Part shown: positions 6,663 to 12,239 of the stretch, piece after piece
Numbering within the stretch: the first letter of the stretch is position 1
Layout: every line of letters begins with the position of its first letter
Origin: Chloroflexota bacterium
GTDB taxonomy: Bacteria > Chloroflexota > Dehalococcoidia > UBA2979
Reading direction: 5' to 3'
DNA length: 12,239 nt
Assembly: GCA_009843585.1 (NCBI GenBank)
Contig: VYDC01000104.1
Coordinates: 1-12,239 of the forward strand
The notes under the pieces: generated by a model
What the model saw: the letters and a program-made list of their open reading frames with translations, nothing else
What the model was told of the DNA's origin: nothing
Databases searched by the model: none
Translations under genes and position numbers: made by a program

Positions 6663-7829
6663 TCACCATCTGGAGGACTCCTCCGCATAGACGTGGTCCG
6701 GCAGCCTGTAGGTGATCCCCCCCTCGTCGACCATCGCGACATCGAGCATGGCGCTCAGCTTGTTGTTCTTCCGGGCGCGACTCTTGAAGAGCCTGTTCAT
6801 CAGCTCGTCGTATCGGTTCTGCATGCGGAACCACCAGAGCACCCCGAACGTCGGGTAGCGGGGGAACATGAGCCGGTCGGCGACCTCTGGTCCGATGAGC
6901 GCGCGAGAGACCTGGAAGACGTAATGCGCCAGCTTCCGGCGCTCGGCCGGTTCGGTCACCCCCGCGATCAGCGGAGAGGAGTTCACCAGCGCGTTTGCAA
7001 GGGAGATGGACTCGAGCTCGGCCTCGGGCTCGCACGCAAGGCCGATCCTGAACGTCTCCAGGGCATCCGCCTCGTCGCTGAAGAGGATCGTCTCGGGGAT
7101 GCCCATGAGGTGGCCGGAGTAGCGCCAGACCTGCATGAAGCTCGCGCGCTCCTCGTCGTCGAACTTGGCTCCCAGTCTCTCTAGGTGTTTCAGGGATCTC
7201 GCTGAGAAAGCGGTGATGGCGAAGCCCGTGTGGGCGGCGCTGACCGGGGTGCCCCAGGCTTCATGGTCCCAGTCGTCGGAGGCGTTGAGCAGGCGCCTGA
7301 CCATCGCGTGGACCAGCCGGATGCGGACGGACAGCTTCCATCCATCGCCGTCTCTCTCAAGGCCGCCGGGGAGGAAGATCTCCACCATGTGACGATTGTT
7401 CTGCTTCAGCCGCCGGATGCCCTGATCCCGTATCTTCCCCGTGATGAAGAAGGACTTGGCGATGTTCGTGGCGAATCCCTCCACCAGGGTGCCGCCCACC
7501 ATCGCCCCCAGCACCAGCCCCGAGTTGCGGTGGAACATGCGGATGCCCGGCATGTGCCCGGGCAGGTCGAGCCAGTCGGGCGGAGTTGAGCAGGACTCGA
7601 AAAACTCTCGCAGGACGGCCGGCGCGTCCTGCAGAGCGCGCTCGTCGCCGTCCATCCCGATCTGGATCAGCCTGCCCAGCTCCTCCTGCCCGAGAGGGGC
7701 GAGCTCTTCCAGCAGCTCGTCGGCTTCGGGGTCGCCGATGACCGTATGGGCGAGGTAGTTCCGGGCCCTCTCCGGATCGAGCGCCCGGGCCGACTCGTAG
7801 CCCTTCGTGTAGGCCGATGGCATTTCCAT
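6663..7829 (-). CDS. MpaB/Lcp-like oxygenase family protein (DUF2236)
   Basis: The 388 residues have the DUF2236/MpaB pattern: PPDWLDLPG (83-91), RMFHRNSGLVLGAMVGGTLV (97-116), a central LSVRIRLVHAMVRRLL stretch (166-181) with His174 in the place of the haem-ligand histidine of latex-clearing protein, WGTPVSAAHTGFAITAFS (192-209), and VWRYSGHLMGIPE (234-246). The family includes rubber oxygenase Lcp and fungal MpaB and is thought to be haem-dependent; the substrate here cannot be predicted. The protein is mostly helical without a signal peptide. It ends next to the truncated vapB remnant. Upstream, 98 bases away, is the second hairpin repeat. There are two Met codons at the start (1 and 3); the second has slightly better spacing from the GGAG-like sequence. 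Confidence 0.85.
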   Translation of the reverse strand: MEMPSAYTKGYESARALDPERARNYLAHTVIGDPEADELLEELAPLGQEELGRLIQIGMDGDERALQDAPAVLREFFESCSTPPDWLDLPGHMPGIRMFHRNSGLVLGAMVGGTLVEGFATNIAKSFFITGKIRDQGIRRLKQNNRHMVEIFLPGGLERDGDGWKLSVRIRLVHAMVRRLLNASDDWDHEAWGTPVSAAHTGFAITAFSARSLKHLERLGAKFDDEERASFMQVWRYSGHLMGIPETILFSDEADALETFRIGLACEPEAELESISLANALVNSSPLIAGVTEPAERRKLAHYVFQVSRALIGPEVADRLMFPRYPTFGVLWWFRMQNRYDELMNRLFKSRARKNNKLSAMLDVAMVDEGGITYRLPDHVYAEESSRW

Positions 7830-7927
7830 GGATCTGGCTCCGCGTCAGCTCTACCCCCGCGGAAGCCTAGCACTCACGGCTCGCACGCCACATAACCTCG
7901 GGCGTCGACGAGGAACGGTCTAGGTGC

Positions 7928-7955
7928 GGAGCCTCAGTCCCCATGACTGGGGGTC
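7928..7955 (+). repeat. Dispersed 28-base hairpin repeat, copy 2
   Basis: This is the same element as 447-474 (25 of 28 bases identical, the stem arms unchanged, loop CCCAT). It begins three bases beyond the TGA of the intact vapC (on the minus strand), so here it could act as a transcription terminator or mRNA 3'-end stem for vapBC. There is no T-run after it on the minus strand, and the stem is better paired as plus-strand RNA, so a simple intrinsic terminator for vapBC is not the full explanation. Confidence 0.65.
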
Positions 7956-7958
7956 AAG

Positions 7959-8345
7959 TCACGCCACCTCGACGTCGGTGAACTCGAAGTCGCGGCCCTG
8001 GAACAGAAGGGGCTCCTTGGTTGCCTCTGCAAGCGCGTACACGAAGCAGTCGCCAAAGTTCAGTCCCGCCGGGTGGTTGCCCCTGCCAAACCTCCGCCAG
8101 GCTCTCCGCGCCGCCTGCGCTTGGGCAGCGGTGACCGGCTCCAGCTCGATCCCCGCCTCTTCCAGGAAGGCATCGAGCTCGTAGCCCGATGCGGGGCCGC
8201 CGCGGCTCTCAAGGACGATGGAGGCCTCCACCAGGGTCGCGACCGACATGCGGCGGGACGTTGCCGACGCGATGGCACTGGCGAAGCGCTCCGCATTCGG
8301 CTCGTTGAAGAGGATCGCGAGGACCGCCGACGTGTCGACGATCAC
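7959..8345 (-). CDS. vapC: VapC-type PIN-domain ribonuclease toxin
   Basis: The 128-residue PIN protein is complete. It starts MIVDTSAVLAILFNEPNA with Asp4, has Glu40 in SVATLVEASIVLE, Asp99 in LNFGDCFVYALA and Asp119 in LLFQGRDFEFTDV; these are the acidic residues that hold the metal ions in VapC toxins. VapC enzymes are Mg2+-dependent endoribonucleases, usually cutting tRNA or rRNA; the target is not predictable here. The start is GTG at 8345-8343, overlapping the vapB stop as GTGA, so translation is coupled to the antitoxin. Unlike the copy at 6120-6553 it has no frameshift or internal stop and all catalytic residues. The hairpin repeat follows directly after its stop. Confidence 0.94.
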   Translation of the reverse strand: MIVDTSAVLAILFNEPNAERFASAIASATSRRMSVATLVEASIVLESRGGPASGYELDAFLEEAGIELEPVTAAQAQAARRAWRRFGRGNHPAGLNFGDCFVYALAEATKEPLLFQGRDFEFTDVEVA

Positions 8346-8599
8346 CTCGGCAGGCCGCGGTCGTCGTAGAGCAGATCACCGTGCTCGGCGGCGGATGGAC
8401 CGTCGCCCAGCATGTGTGCGGAGCGCCGCCCGATCGCGAGCAGCCGCTCGGCGCGGGCCGCGGCGCTCCGCTCGCTCTTCTCGCGCGCCAACCGCTCCCT
8501 CAGCGCCACCGTGATGGCGCCGGTCATGGTCTCCCCGGTCAGTCGTGCCAGCTCGCTCGCGAGCTCGCACGTCTCGATGTTCTTGATGTTCAGGCTCAC
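8342..8599 (-). CDS. vapB: VapB-type antitoxin (Rv0623/PSK_trans_fac-like)
   Basis: This 85-residue antitoxin matches the family that opens with (M)ALNIKN: here the GTG-started SLNIKNIETCELASELARL, then TGETMTGAITVALRERLARE (21-40), a ribbon-helix-helix-like DNA-binding half, followed by a charged helical tail ending LLYDDRGLPR that should wrap the VapC active site. The GTG at 8599-8597 was chosen because a GGAGG lies five bases upstream and because the protein then starts exactly as the family does; the longer in-frame ORF upstream reads as Arg/Pro-rich non-coding text. It is the first gene of a vapBC operon with a 4-base GTGA overlap. An inverted repeat at 8616-8642 may be its operator. Confidence 0.9.
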   Translation of the reverse strand: MSLNIKNIETCELASELARLTGETMTGAITVALRERLAREKSERSAAARAERLLAIGRRSAHMLGDGPSAAEHGDLLYDDRGLPR

Positions 8600-8615
8600 G
8601 GCCGCCTCCAAGAAG

Positions 8616-8642
8616 GGTAGATGTCCCGTATGTAACTCTACC
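8616..8642 (-). promoter_or_regulatory. Inverted repeat upstream of vapBC, candidate VapB operator
   Basis: GGTAGA (8616-8621) and TCTACC (8637-8642) are perfect 6-base arms around a 15-base centre that is AT-richer than its surroundings (TGTCCCGTATGTAAC on the plus strand). The site begins 17 bases before the vapB start codon, just upstream of the GGAGG. VapB proteins autoregulate by binding inverted repeats in this position, so the site fits, but a 6-base arm could arise by chance. Confidence 0.4.
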
Positions 8643-8897
8643 ACGCACCGTGGGTGGCGAGTGGGACGCGGTCGCGAGCGGCGAGCCGGCGCAGGCCCGG
8701 CGTCGCGAGCAGGAAGCGCCGCGGCGACTCCCTCTCGCTTTCCGCCGCGCGCGACACCGGCGCGATCACCCCGAGCCCGGCCAGTCTTGCGACCTGGCGA
8801 CCTACGGCGCCTCCTGGCGGGTGGTAGAACGCGTCCGCCGCTCGCGCAGGGCGCAATCCTCGCCGTCCGCGGTTCGCGTCGCCGCAGATCCACCACG
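8638..8897 (-). pseudogene. Possible truncated gene with winged-helix-like C-terminus
   Basis: No gene is certain between vapB and 8948. On the minus strand, one frame ending at the TAG at 8640-8638 reads FYHPPGGAVGRQVARLAGLG, VIAPVSRAAESERESPRRFL and LATPGLRRLAARDRVPLAT with G/C-rich third positions. The pattern (hydrophobic helix, 'A.LAGLGVI', basic strand, 'LLATPGLRRLA') resembles the end of a winged helix-turn-helix domain, but I cannot name a family. The coding look stops near 8897, exactly where the low-GC segment carrying the DUF1697 gene begins, so the N-terminal part may have been lost when that segment came in. It may instead be a GC-driven spurious ORF. Confidence 0.3.
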
Positions 8898-8898
8898 C

Positions 8899-8927
8899 TT
8901 GACAAGAACAAGAACTCACGCAGACTC
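8899..8927 (+). promoter_or_regulatory. Candidate promoter of the DUF1697 gene
   Basis: A perfect -35 hexamer TTGACA lies at 8899-8904. The -10 position at 17-base spacing (8922-8927, AGACTC) is poor, so the promoter is uncertain. The TTGACA coincides with the switch from GC-rich to AT-richer sequence and so may have arrived with the gene. The gene's ribosome binding site, GGAGA at 8938-8942, is five bases before the ATG at 8948. Confidence 0.3.
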
Positions 8928-8947
8928 AGGGGGGACTGGAGAACTCT

Positions 8948-9493
8948 ATGGGAACCTATGTTGTGCTATTGCGCGGTGTCATGCCTTATGGCAGAAACAA
9001 GGTTCCCATGGCAACCCTTCGCACCATACTATCCGAGGCTGGGTTAGGGAATGTACAAACCTATATCCAAACTGGAAATGTAATCGCCGAGTCAGAACTG
9101 AACCGCGCAGACATCGAGACGCTTGTGCGCGATGCGGTAAGGGAGAGAATAGGCGCTCCCGTTTCTGCCATAGCCAGAACCGCAGATCAATTCAGAGTGA
9201 TCTTTGAGCATAATCCCTTCACTGATGTCGACAGATCAAGGGTCTATTTCTCACTGCTTCATGAGTATCCGAGCAGAGAGCGGAGAGAAAAGTTCTTGCT
9301 CACTGACTTCTCGCCTGATGCCGTGAAACTGATTGATGATGCTCTATACACTCTCTACAACACAAAGCACAGTGACTCTAGATTCACAAACAACTTCTTT
9401 GAGAGGCAACTCAAGGTATCCTCCACCTCAAGGAACTTCAACACTATGAAGAAACTGGTCGAACTGAGTTCAGCTCAACAGGTGGGTGACTGA
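8948..9493 (+). CDS. DUF1697 family protein, compositionally foreign
   Basis: The 181-residue protein has the DUF1697 pattern: TYVVLLRGVMPYGRNKVPMA (3-22), then LRTILSEAGLGNVQTYIQTG and NVIAES, a central NPFTDVD block, and the family ending with STSRNFNTMKKLVELS. Length is normal for the family. Its biochemical function is unknown. By hand count of several lines the gene is about 40-53% GC while its neighbours exceed 70%, and it uses A/T-ending codons (AAA, AGA, TTT) rarely seen elsewhere in the window, so recent horizontal transfer is likely. GGAGA five bases upstream supports the ATG at 8948. The TGA is only five bases before the NUDIX start, so the two may be co-translated despite their different origin. 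Confidence 0.92.
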   Translation: MGTYVVLLRGVMPYGRNKVPMATLRTILSEAGLGNVQTYIQTGNVIAESELNRADIETLVRDAVRERIGAPVSAIARTADQFRVIFEHNPFTDVDRSRVYFSLLHEYPSRERREKFLLTDFSPDAVKLIDDALYTLYNTKHSDSRFTNNFFERQLKVSSTSRNFNTMKKLVELSSAQQVGD

Positions 9494-9498
9494 CACGG

Positions 9499-9981
9499 AT
9501 GCCACGCGAGGTGGCCCGCATCCTGATCCGGAACCGCCGTGAGGAGTTGCTCCTCCTCCGCTACGACGCCGACTACGCCGTCAGCTCCGAGCGTCCACAG
9601 CTCCGGCACTACTGGGTTCCGCCGGGCGGCGCGCGCGCGGGGCGCGAGTCGTTCGAGGAGGCCGCGCTCAGGGAACTGCGCGAGGAGACAGGCCTCCGGC
9701 TGGAGGGGGTCGTGCATCACGTCTGGGATCGCGTGACCCGCTTCCCGTCGCGCGGGTCCGTCGTCGAGCAACACGAGAAGTACTTCTTCGCGGAGGAGCC
9801 CGTCGCCGGGGGCCGGGTTTCCACGCACGGTACGGAGGAGCTGATCTCCGGCCACCGCTGGTGGCCGCTTCCCGAGCTGCTCTCCTCCGACGAGGTCTTC
9901 TTTCCCAGGAGGCTGCCGGAGCTCCTCGAGGACCTGCTCGCCCGTGGCGTGCCCGATGGTCCTCCGCGGCTTGCTGATTGA
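9499..9981 (+). CDS. NUDIX hydrolase
   Basis: The 160-residue protein carries a complete Nudix box at 44-66 matching G-x5-E-x7-R-E-U-x-E-E-x-G-U: GARAGRESFEEAALRELREE followed by TGL. The Glu residues of R-E-L-R-E-E bind the divalent metals used to cleave nucleoside-diphosphate-linked substrates. The N-terminal strand AREVARILIRNR type and the HYWVPPGG entry to the box are standard. Nothing in the C-terminal part (SGHRWWPLPELLSS, 113-126) identifies the substrate; mutT-like house-cleaning is one possibility. Composition is back to ~75% GC from the first codons, in sharp contrast to the gene five bases upstream, so the native 5' region was probably replaced. No good ribosome binding site is seen before the ATG, consistent with coupling to the upstream stop. 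Confidence 0.92.
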   Translation: MPREVARILIRNRREELLLLRYDADYAVSSERPQLRHYWVPPGGARAGRESFEEAALRELREETGLRLEGVVHHVWDRVTRFPSRGSVVEQHEKYFFAEEPVAGGRVSTHGTEELISGHRWWPLPELLSSDEVFFPRRLPELLEDLLARGVPDGPPRLAD

Positions 9982-10053
9982 ACAGTCGCCCGGTCGCGGC
10001 CCGTTTCAGGGCCTGACGTCGAGCGACGCTTCGCCCATTTTCTGCTTGGCCGG

Positions 10054-10092
10054 TCAAGGCGCAGTTGCGATTTGCATGATAATCTAAAGTCT
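10054..10092 (+). promoter_or_regulatory. Candidate promoter of the DUF4143 ATPase, near-leaderless
   Basis: The AT-rich stretch TTTGCATGATAATCTAAAG (10071-10089) contains a good -10 element (TGATAAT, hexamer GATAAT at 10078-10083) ten bases before the ATG at 10093. No ribosome binding site lies between, so the transcript would start almost at the ATG. The -35 region is weak (TCAAGG at 10054-10059, spacing 18). Confidence 0.4.
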
Positions 10093-11247
10093 ATGTTTGA
10101 ACGTGCCCTCTCTCTCCCCGATGCTGGCGCGGAGACGTTTTTCCTGTGGGGGCCCCGGCAAGCGGGGAAGAGCACCCTGCTGCGGCGGCGCTACCCTGAC
10201 GGAATCTGGTTCGACCTGCTGAAGGCCGACGAGTTCCGCCGCTATGTCTCCCGCCCCGAGCTGCTGCGTGAGGATCTGGAGGCGGCCGATGCCGACCGGG
10301 CCCGACAGGTCGTCATCGACGAGGTTCAGAAGGTTCCAGCGCTGCTCGACTAGTTGCAATGGCTCATAGAGAAACGCGGTCTGCGCTTTGCCCTCTGCGG
10401 CTCCAGCGCCCGCAGGGTCCGCCGTGGCGCGGCGAATCTCCTGGGGGGGCGGGCCCTGCGCTACGAGTTGCGCGGGCTGACGGCGGGCGAGGTCGGCGAC
10501 TCCTTCGATCTCGACCGTGCGCTCAACCACGGCTATCTCCCGAGGATCTACGAGTCCGGGCAGCCCCGCCGTCTGCTCGATGCCTATATCGCCGACTACC
10601 TCCGGCAGGAGGTCGCCGCAGAGGGGCTGGTGCGCAACCTGCCCGCGTTCTCCGAGTTCCTCGACGCGGCCGCCCTGAGCGACGGTGAGCCCGTCAACTA
10701 TTCGAGCGTCGCCCGCGAGTGCGGCGTTTCCGGTCCCACCGCCAAGGCCTACTTCGGCATCCTGGAGGACACGCTGCTCGCGCGGTGGCTTCCCGCCTGG
10801 CGCCGGCGGGCCAAGCGCCGGCTTCTGGCTGCCCCGAAGCTCTACTTCGAGGACGTGGGCGTGGTGAACCGGCTCGCGCGCCGCGGGGAGGTGGAGCGCG
10901 GCTCCGACTCCTACGGGAAGGCGTTCGAGAACTGGGTGTTTCATGAGCTCTCGGCGTACGTCGCGTACCGCGACCTCGACGAGCGACTCACGTACTGGCG
11001 GTTGCCCAGCGGGATCGAGGTCGACTTTGTGCTGGGCGACATGCGGCTCGCGATCGAGGCGAAGGCCAGCGTGCGCGTCGCCAGCCACCATCTGCGGGGG
11101 CTCCGGACCCTGGCGGAGGAGCACCCCGGCGTCGCCCGCAGAATCGTCGTCTGTCTCGAGCCGCGCGCCCGGAGGACCAGCGGTGGCATCGACATCCTCC
11201 CGGCCACCGACTTCGCGCGCCGCCTCTGGCAGGGCGATCTGGCCTGA
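10093..11247 (+). pseudogene. AAA ATPase with DUF4143 domain, interrupted by one in-frame TAG
   Basis: A single frame of 385 codons carries the whole family layout: Walker A FLWGPRQAGKSTLL (17-30), Walker B VVIDEVQK (73-80), the ALCGSSAR sensor region, then a DUF4143 C-terminal domain with a degenerate PD-(D/E)xK-like nuclease fold (FENWVFHEL, GIEVDFVLG, LAIEAKAS). Codon 87, at 10351-10353, is TAG in the motif VPALLD*LQWLIE where relatives have an acidic residue (VP.LLDEVH.LIE), so one base change from GAG explains it. Everything downstream stays in frame and well conserved, so the break is recent, or a sequencing error. The first 86 residues alone hold Walker A and B but no sensor. Members of this family are often mobile, poorly understood solo ATPases. 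ATG 10093 is preferred over the upstream TTG at 10072. Confidence 0.85.
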
Positions 11248-11459
11248 CGAAGCGCCGCGCATGCGGCTCCGTGCGTCCCCAGCTGTCCCACCCGCCGCGA
11301 GCCCGAGACCTCGACGGCCACCGGCGGCTCGCGCGCACCGCCGTCGGCGCGCCGGGCCACGCGGCCGCCTCCCCGACCCGGGCGACGGTTCGCGGTACGG
11401 TAGGTGCCGCGCACCGCGACGCCTGGCGGATGCGCCGACTGCCGTGCCCGGAGGTGGAC

Positions 11460-12071
11460 ATGAAGCTGAGCAGCGACGATATCGACATCCCCGCGACATC
11501 GGTCAGCGTCTACGACGCCATCTTCCACCGGCGCAACGTCAAGGCGTTCACCGACGAGCCGGTCTCCCGTGATGCGCTTGAGCGCCTCTTCGCCGCGGCC
11601 ATCTGGGCTCCCAATCACCGGCTCACCGAGCCGACCCGTTTTTTCGTCGTTCCGAGGGAGAGCTCGACTCGCCGGAGGCTCGGGGACATCGCTTGGCAGA
11701 CCACCTATGACGGCGTGGCCAATCCCGACCCGGACAGGAAGCGGCGCGCCGCGGAGGACAGCAGGGACCGCGTGGTCGGCGCGCCCGCCATGGTCTACGT
11801 GTACAGCCTGCCGGGGGATGACGAGGAGATGACGAGGGAGAACTACGCCAGCTCCTGCTGCGCCGTGCAGAACATGGCCCTCGCGGCCGTCGCCGAGGGC
11901 CTACGCCTCGGCTGGAGCACCGGCCGCCTCACGCGACTCCCCGGCCTTGCCCGGCTGCTGGGTGCGGACGAGGACTGGACGATGGTGGGAGTCGTCTTCC
12001 TCGGGAGGGCCGCAGCGTCCCCGACGGCGCAGCGTACGCCGCACCGGGACGTCGTCAGCTGGCTGGAGTGA
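11460..12071 (+). CDS. Nitroreductase family (FMN-dependent) protein
   Basis: The 203-residue protein fits the nitroreductase fold: VYDAIFHRRNVKAFTDEPVS (17-36) with the FMN-phosphate-binding Arg-Arg-x-x-Lys, AAAIWAPNHRLTEPTRFFVV (45-64), a central VVGAPAMVYVYS strand (105-116), and the NYASSCCAVQNMALAAVAEG helix (128-147) followed by LRLGWSTG, the usual flavin-pocket region. Such enzymes reduce nitro, quinone or related substrates with NAD(P)H; the exact substrate is unknown. ATG 11460 was chosen because GGAGGT (11450-11455) lies four bases before it and the protein then has normal family length; the in-frame extension upstream to 11271 is Arg/Ala-rich and non-coding in character. The 212 bases before it (11248-11459) hold no other gene that I can see. 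Confidence 0.9.
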   Translation: MKLSSDDIDIPATSVSVYDAIFHRRNVKAFTDEPVSRDALERLFAAAIWAPNHRLTEPTRFFVVPRESSTRRRLGDIAWQTTYDGVANPDPDRKRRAAEDSRDRVVGAPAMVYVYSLPGDDEEMTRENYASSCCAVQNMALAAVAEGLRLGWSTGRLTRLPGLARLLGADEDWTMVGVVFLGRAAASPTAQRTPHRDVVSWLE

Positions 12072-12072
12072 C

Positions 12073-12136
12073 CGGGGCTGGTCCCGCGTGGCGCGTCGTC
12101 GAAGCCCCGACTGCTGCCGCCCCCCGCCGGCAGTGG
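12073..12136. terminator. GC-rich hairpins between convergent genes
   Basis: Two stems follow the nitroreductase stop. CGGGGCT (12073-12079) pairs with AGCCCCG (12103-12109). CTGCTGCCG (12111-12119) pairs with CGGCAGTGG (12128-12136) over 9 bp with two wobbles and an 8-base loop. No T-run follows on either strand, so these are only possible bidirectional terminators, supported by their place between a plus-strand gene end and a probable minus-strand gene end. Confidence 0.35.
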
Positions 12137-12186
12137 CGCGATCCGCCGGGGCTCATCCCCGGGCGTCGGGCACGACCCCCTCGCCC

Positions 12187-12239
12187 CTAGTCGGCTCCCG
12201 CGACGGCGAGGAGGGTGAGGACGGGCGCGAGCGCGGCGA
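12187..12239 (-). CDS. C-terminal end of a probable membrane protein (rest outside window)
   Basis: On the minus strand the frame ending at TAG (12189-12187) reads AALAPVLTLLAVAGAD, which looks like the end of a last transmembrane helix followed by a short polar tail. Only 17 codons are visible, so neither family nor certainty of coding can be given. The convergent hairpins at 12073-12136 are consistent with a gene ending here. Confidence 0.35.
   Translation of the reverse strand, partial: AALAPVLTLLAVAGAD

Noticed and set aside
6231..7184. 317-codon plus-strand ORF over the decayed vapC and the oxygenase
   Set aside because: It is antisense to the oxygenase and pseudogenes; the translation (His/Gly/Asp-rich) has no domain signal.
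8342..8911. Long version (189 codons) of the VapB ORF
   Set aside because: The first ~104 codons are Arg/Pro-rich non-coding text; the family-typical start SLNIKN at GTG 8599 has a GGAGG five bases upstream.
6405..10353. TAG at sense positions in two genes (vapC copy at 6405-6407 and DUF4143 ATPase at 10351-10353), hinting at amber recoding
   Set aside because: Both genes of the RelE/XRE pair end in TAG at their natural ends, the vapC copy also has frameshifts, and the replaced residues differ (Tyr and Glu). Ordinary decay explains it.
10084..11499. 471-codon open frame on the minus strand opposite the DUF4143 ATPase
   Set aside because: It is antisense to a well-conserved family, has no recognisable domain and its codon pattern is that of GC-rich shadow frames.
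1..12239. CRISPR arrays, tRNA or rRNA genes, insertion sequences, integrases
   Set aside because: No regularly spaced repeats, no cloverleaf or rRNA-like sequence, and no transposase or integrase motifs were seen on either strand.

Overview
The window is about 70% GC almost throughout, densely coded, with strong G/C third-position bias and GTG starts. This points to a high-GC bacterium. The secreted proteins at the left end (a C-terminal module with the 'YALDEG..V.YILGAP.FVNR.F' pattern, and a PPC/CARDB protein with ~50-residue C-terminal repeats) make me think first of Chloroflexota of the Dehalococcoidia type. A high-GC actinobacterium is the alternative; the sequence does not settle it.

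Layout. (1) 1-3390: the end of a secreted protein, a ~490-base gap holding one copy of a dispersed hairpin repeat, and an 857-residue exported multidomain protein. (2) 3391-8599: an accessory stretch read almost wholly on the minus strand. It holds a HigA antitoxin with only the tail of a HigB-like gene before it, an intact RelE/Gp49-type toxin with its XRE antitoxin, an Eis-like acetyltransferase, a wrecked VapBC pair, an MpaB/DUF2236 oxygenase, a second copy of the hairpin repeat, and an intact VapBC pair. (3) 8600-9493: a possible truncated winged-helix-like ORF, then a DUF1697 gene whose base composition (about 45-50% GC) is very unlike everything around it. (4) 9499-12071: a canonical NUDIX hydrolase, an AAA/DUF4143 ATPase broken by one in-frame TAG, and a nitroreductase. 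(5) The last ~50 bases are probably the end of a minus-strand membrane-protein gene, with a GC-rich hairpin between it and the nitroreductase.

How it fits together. I see no long metabolic operon. The coherent theme is a collecting ground for toxin-antitoxin modules in different states of decay (one intact RelE/XRE pair, one intact VapBC, one orphan HigA, one VapBC pseudogene pair), plus a broken DUF4143 ATPase and a compositionally foreign gene. Between them sit stand-alone accessory enzymes (acetyltransferase, oxygenase, NUDIX hydrolase, nitroreductase). No rRNA, tRNA, CRISPR array, transposase or integrase was recognised. I did not find a clearly new defence or mobile system. The best leads are the dispersed hairpin repeat, the low-GC insertion beside a truncated gene, and the C-terminal repeats of the secreted protein.
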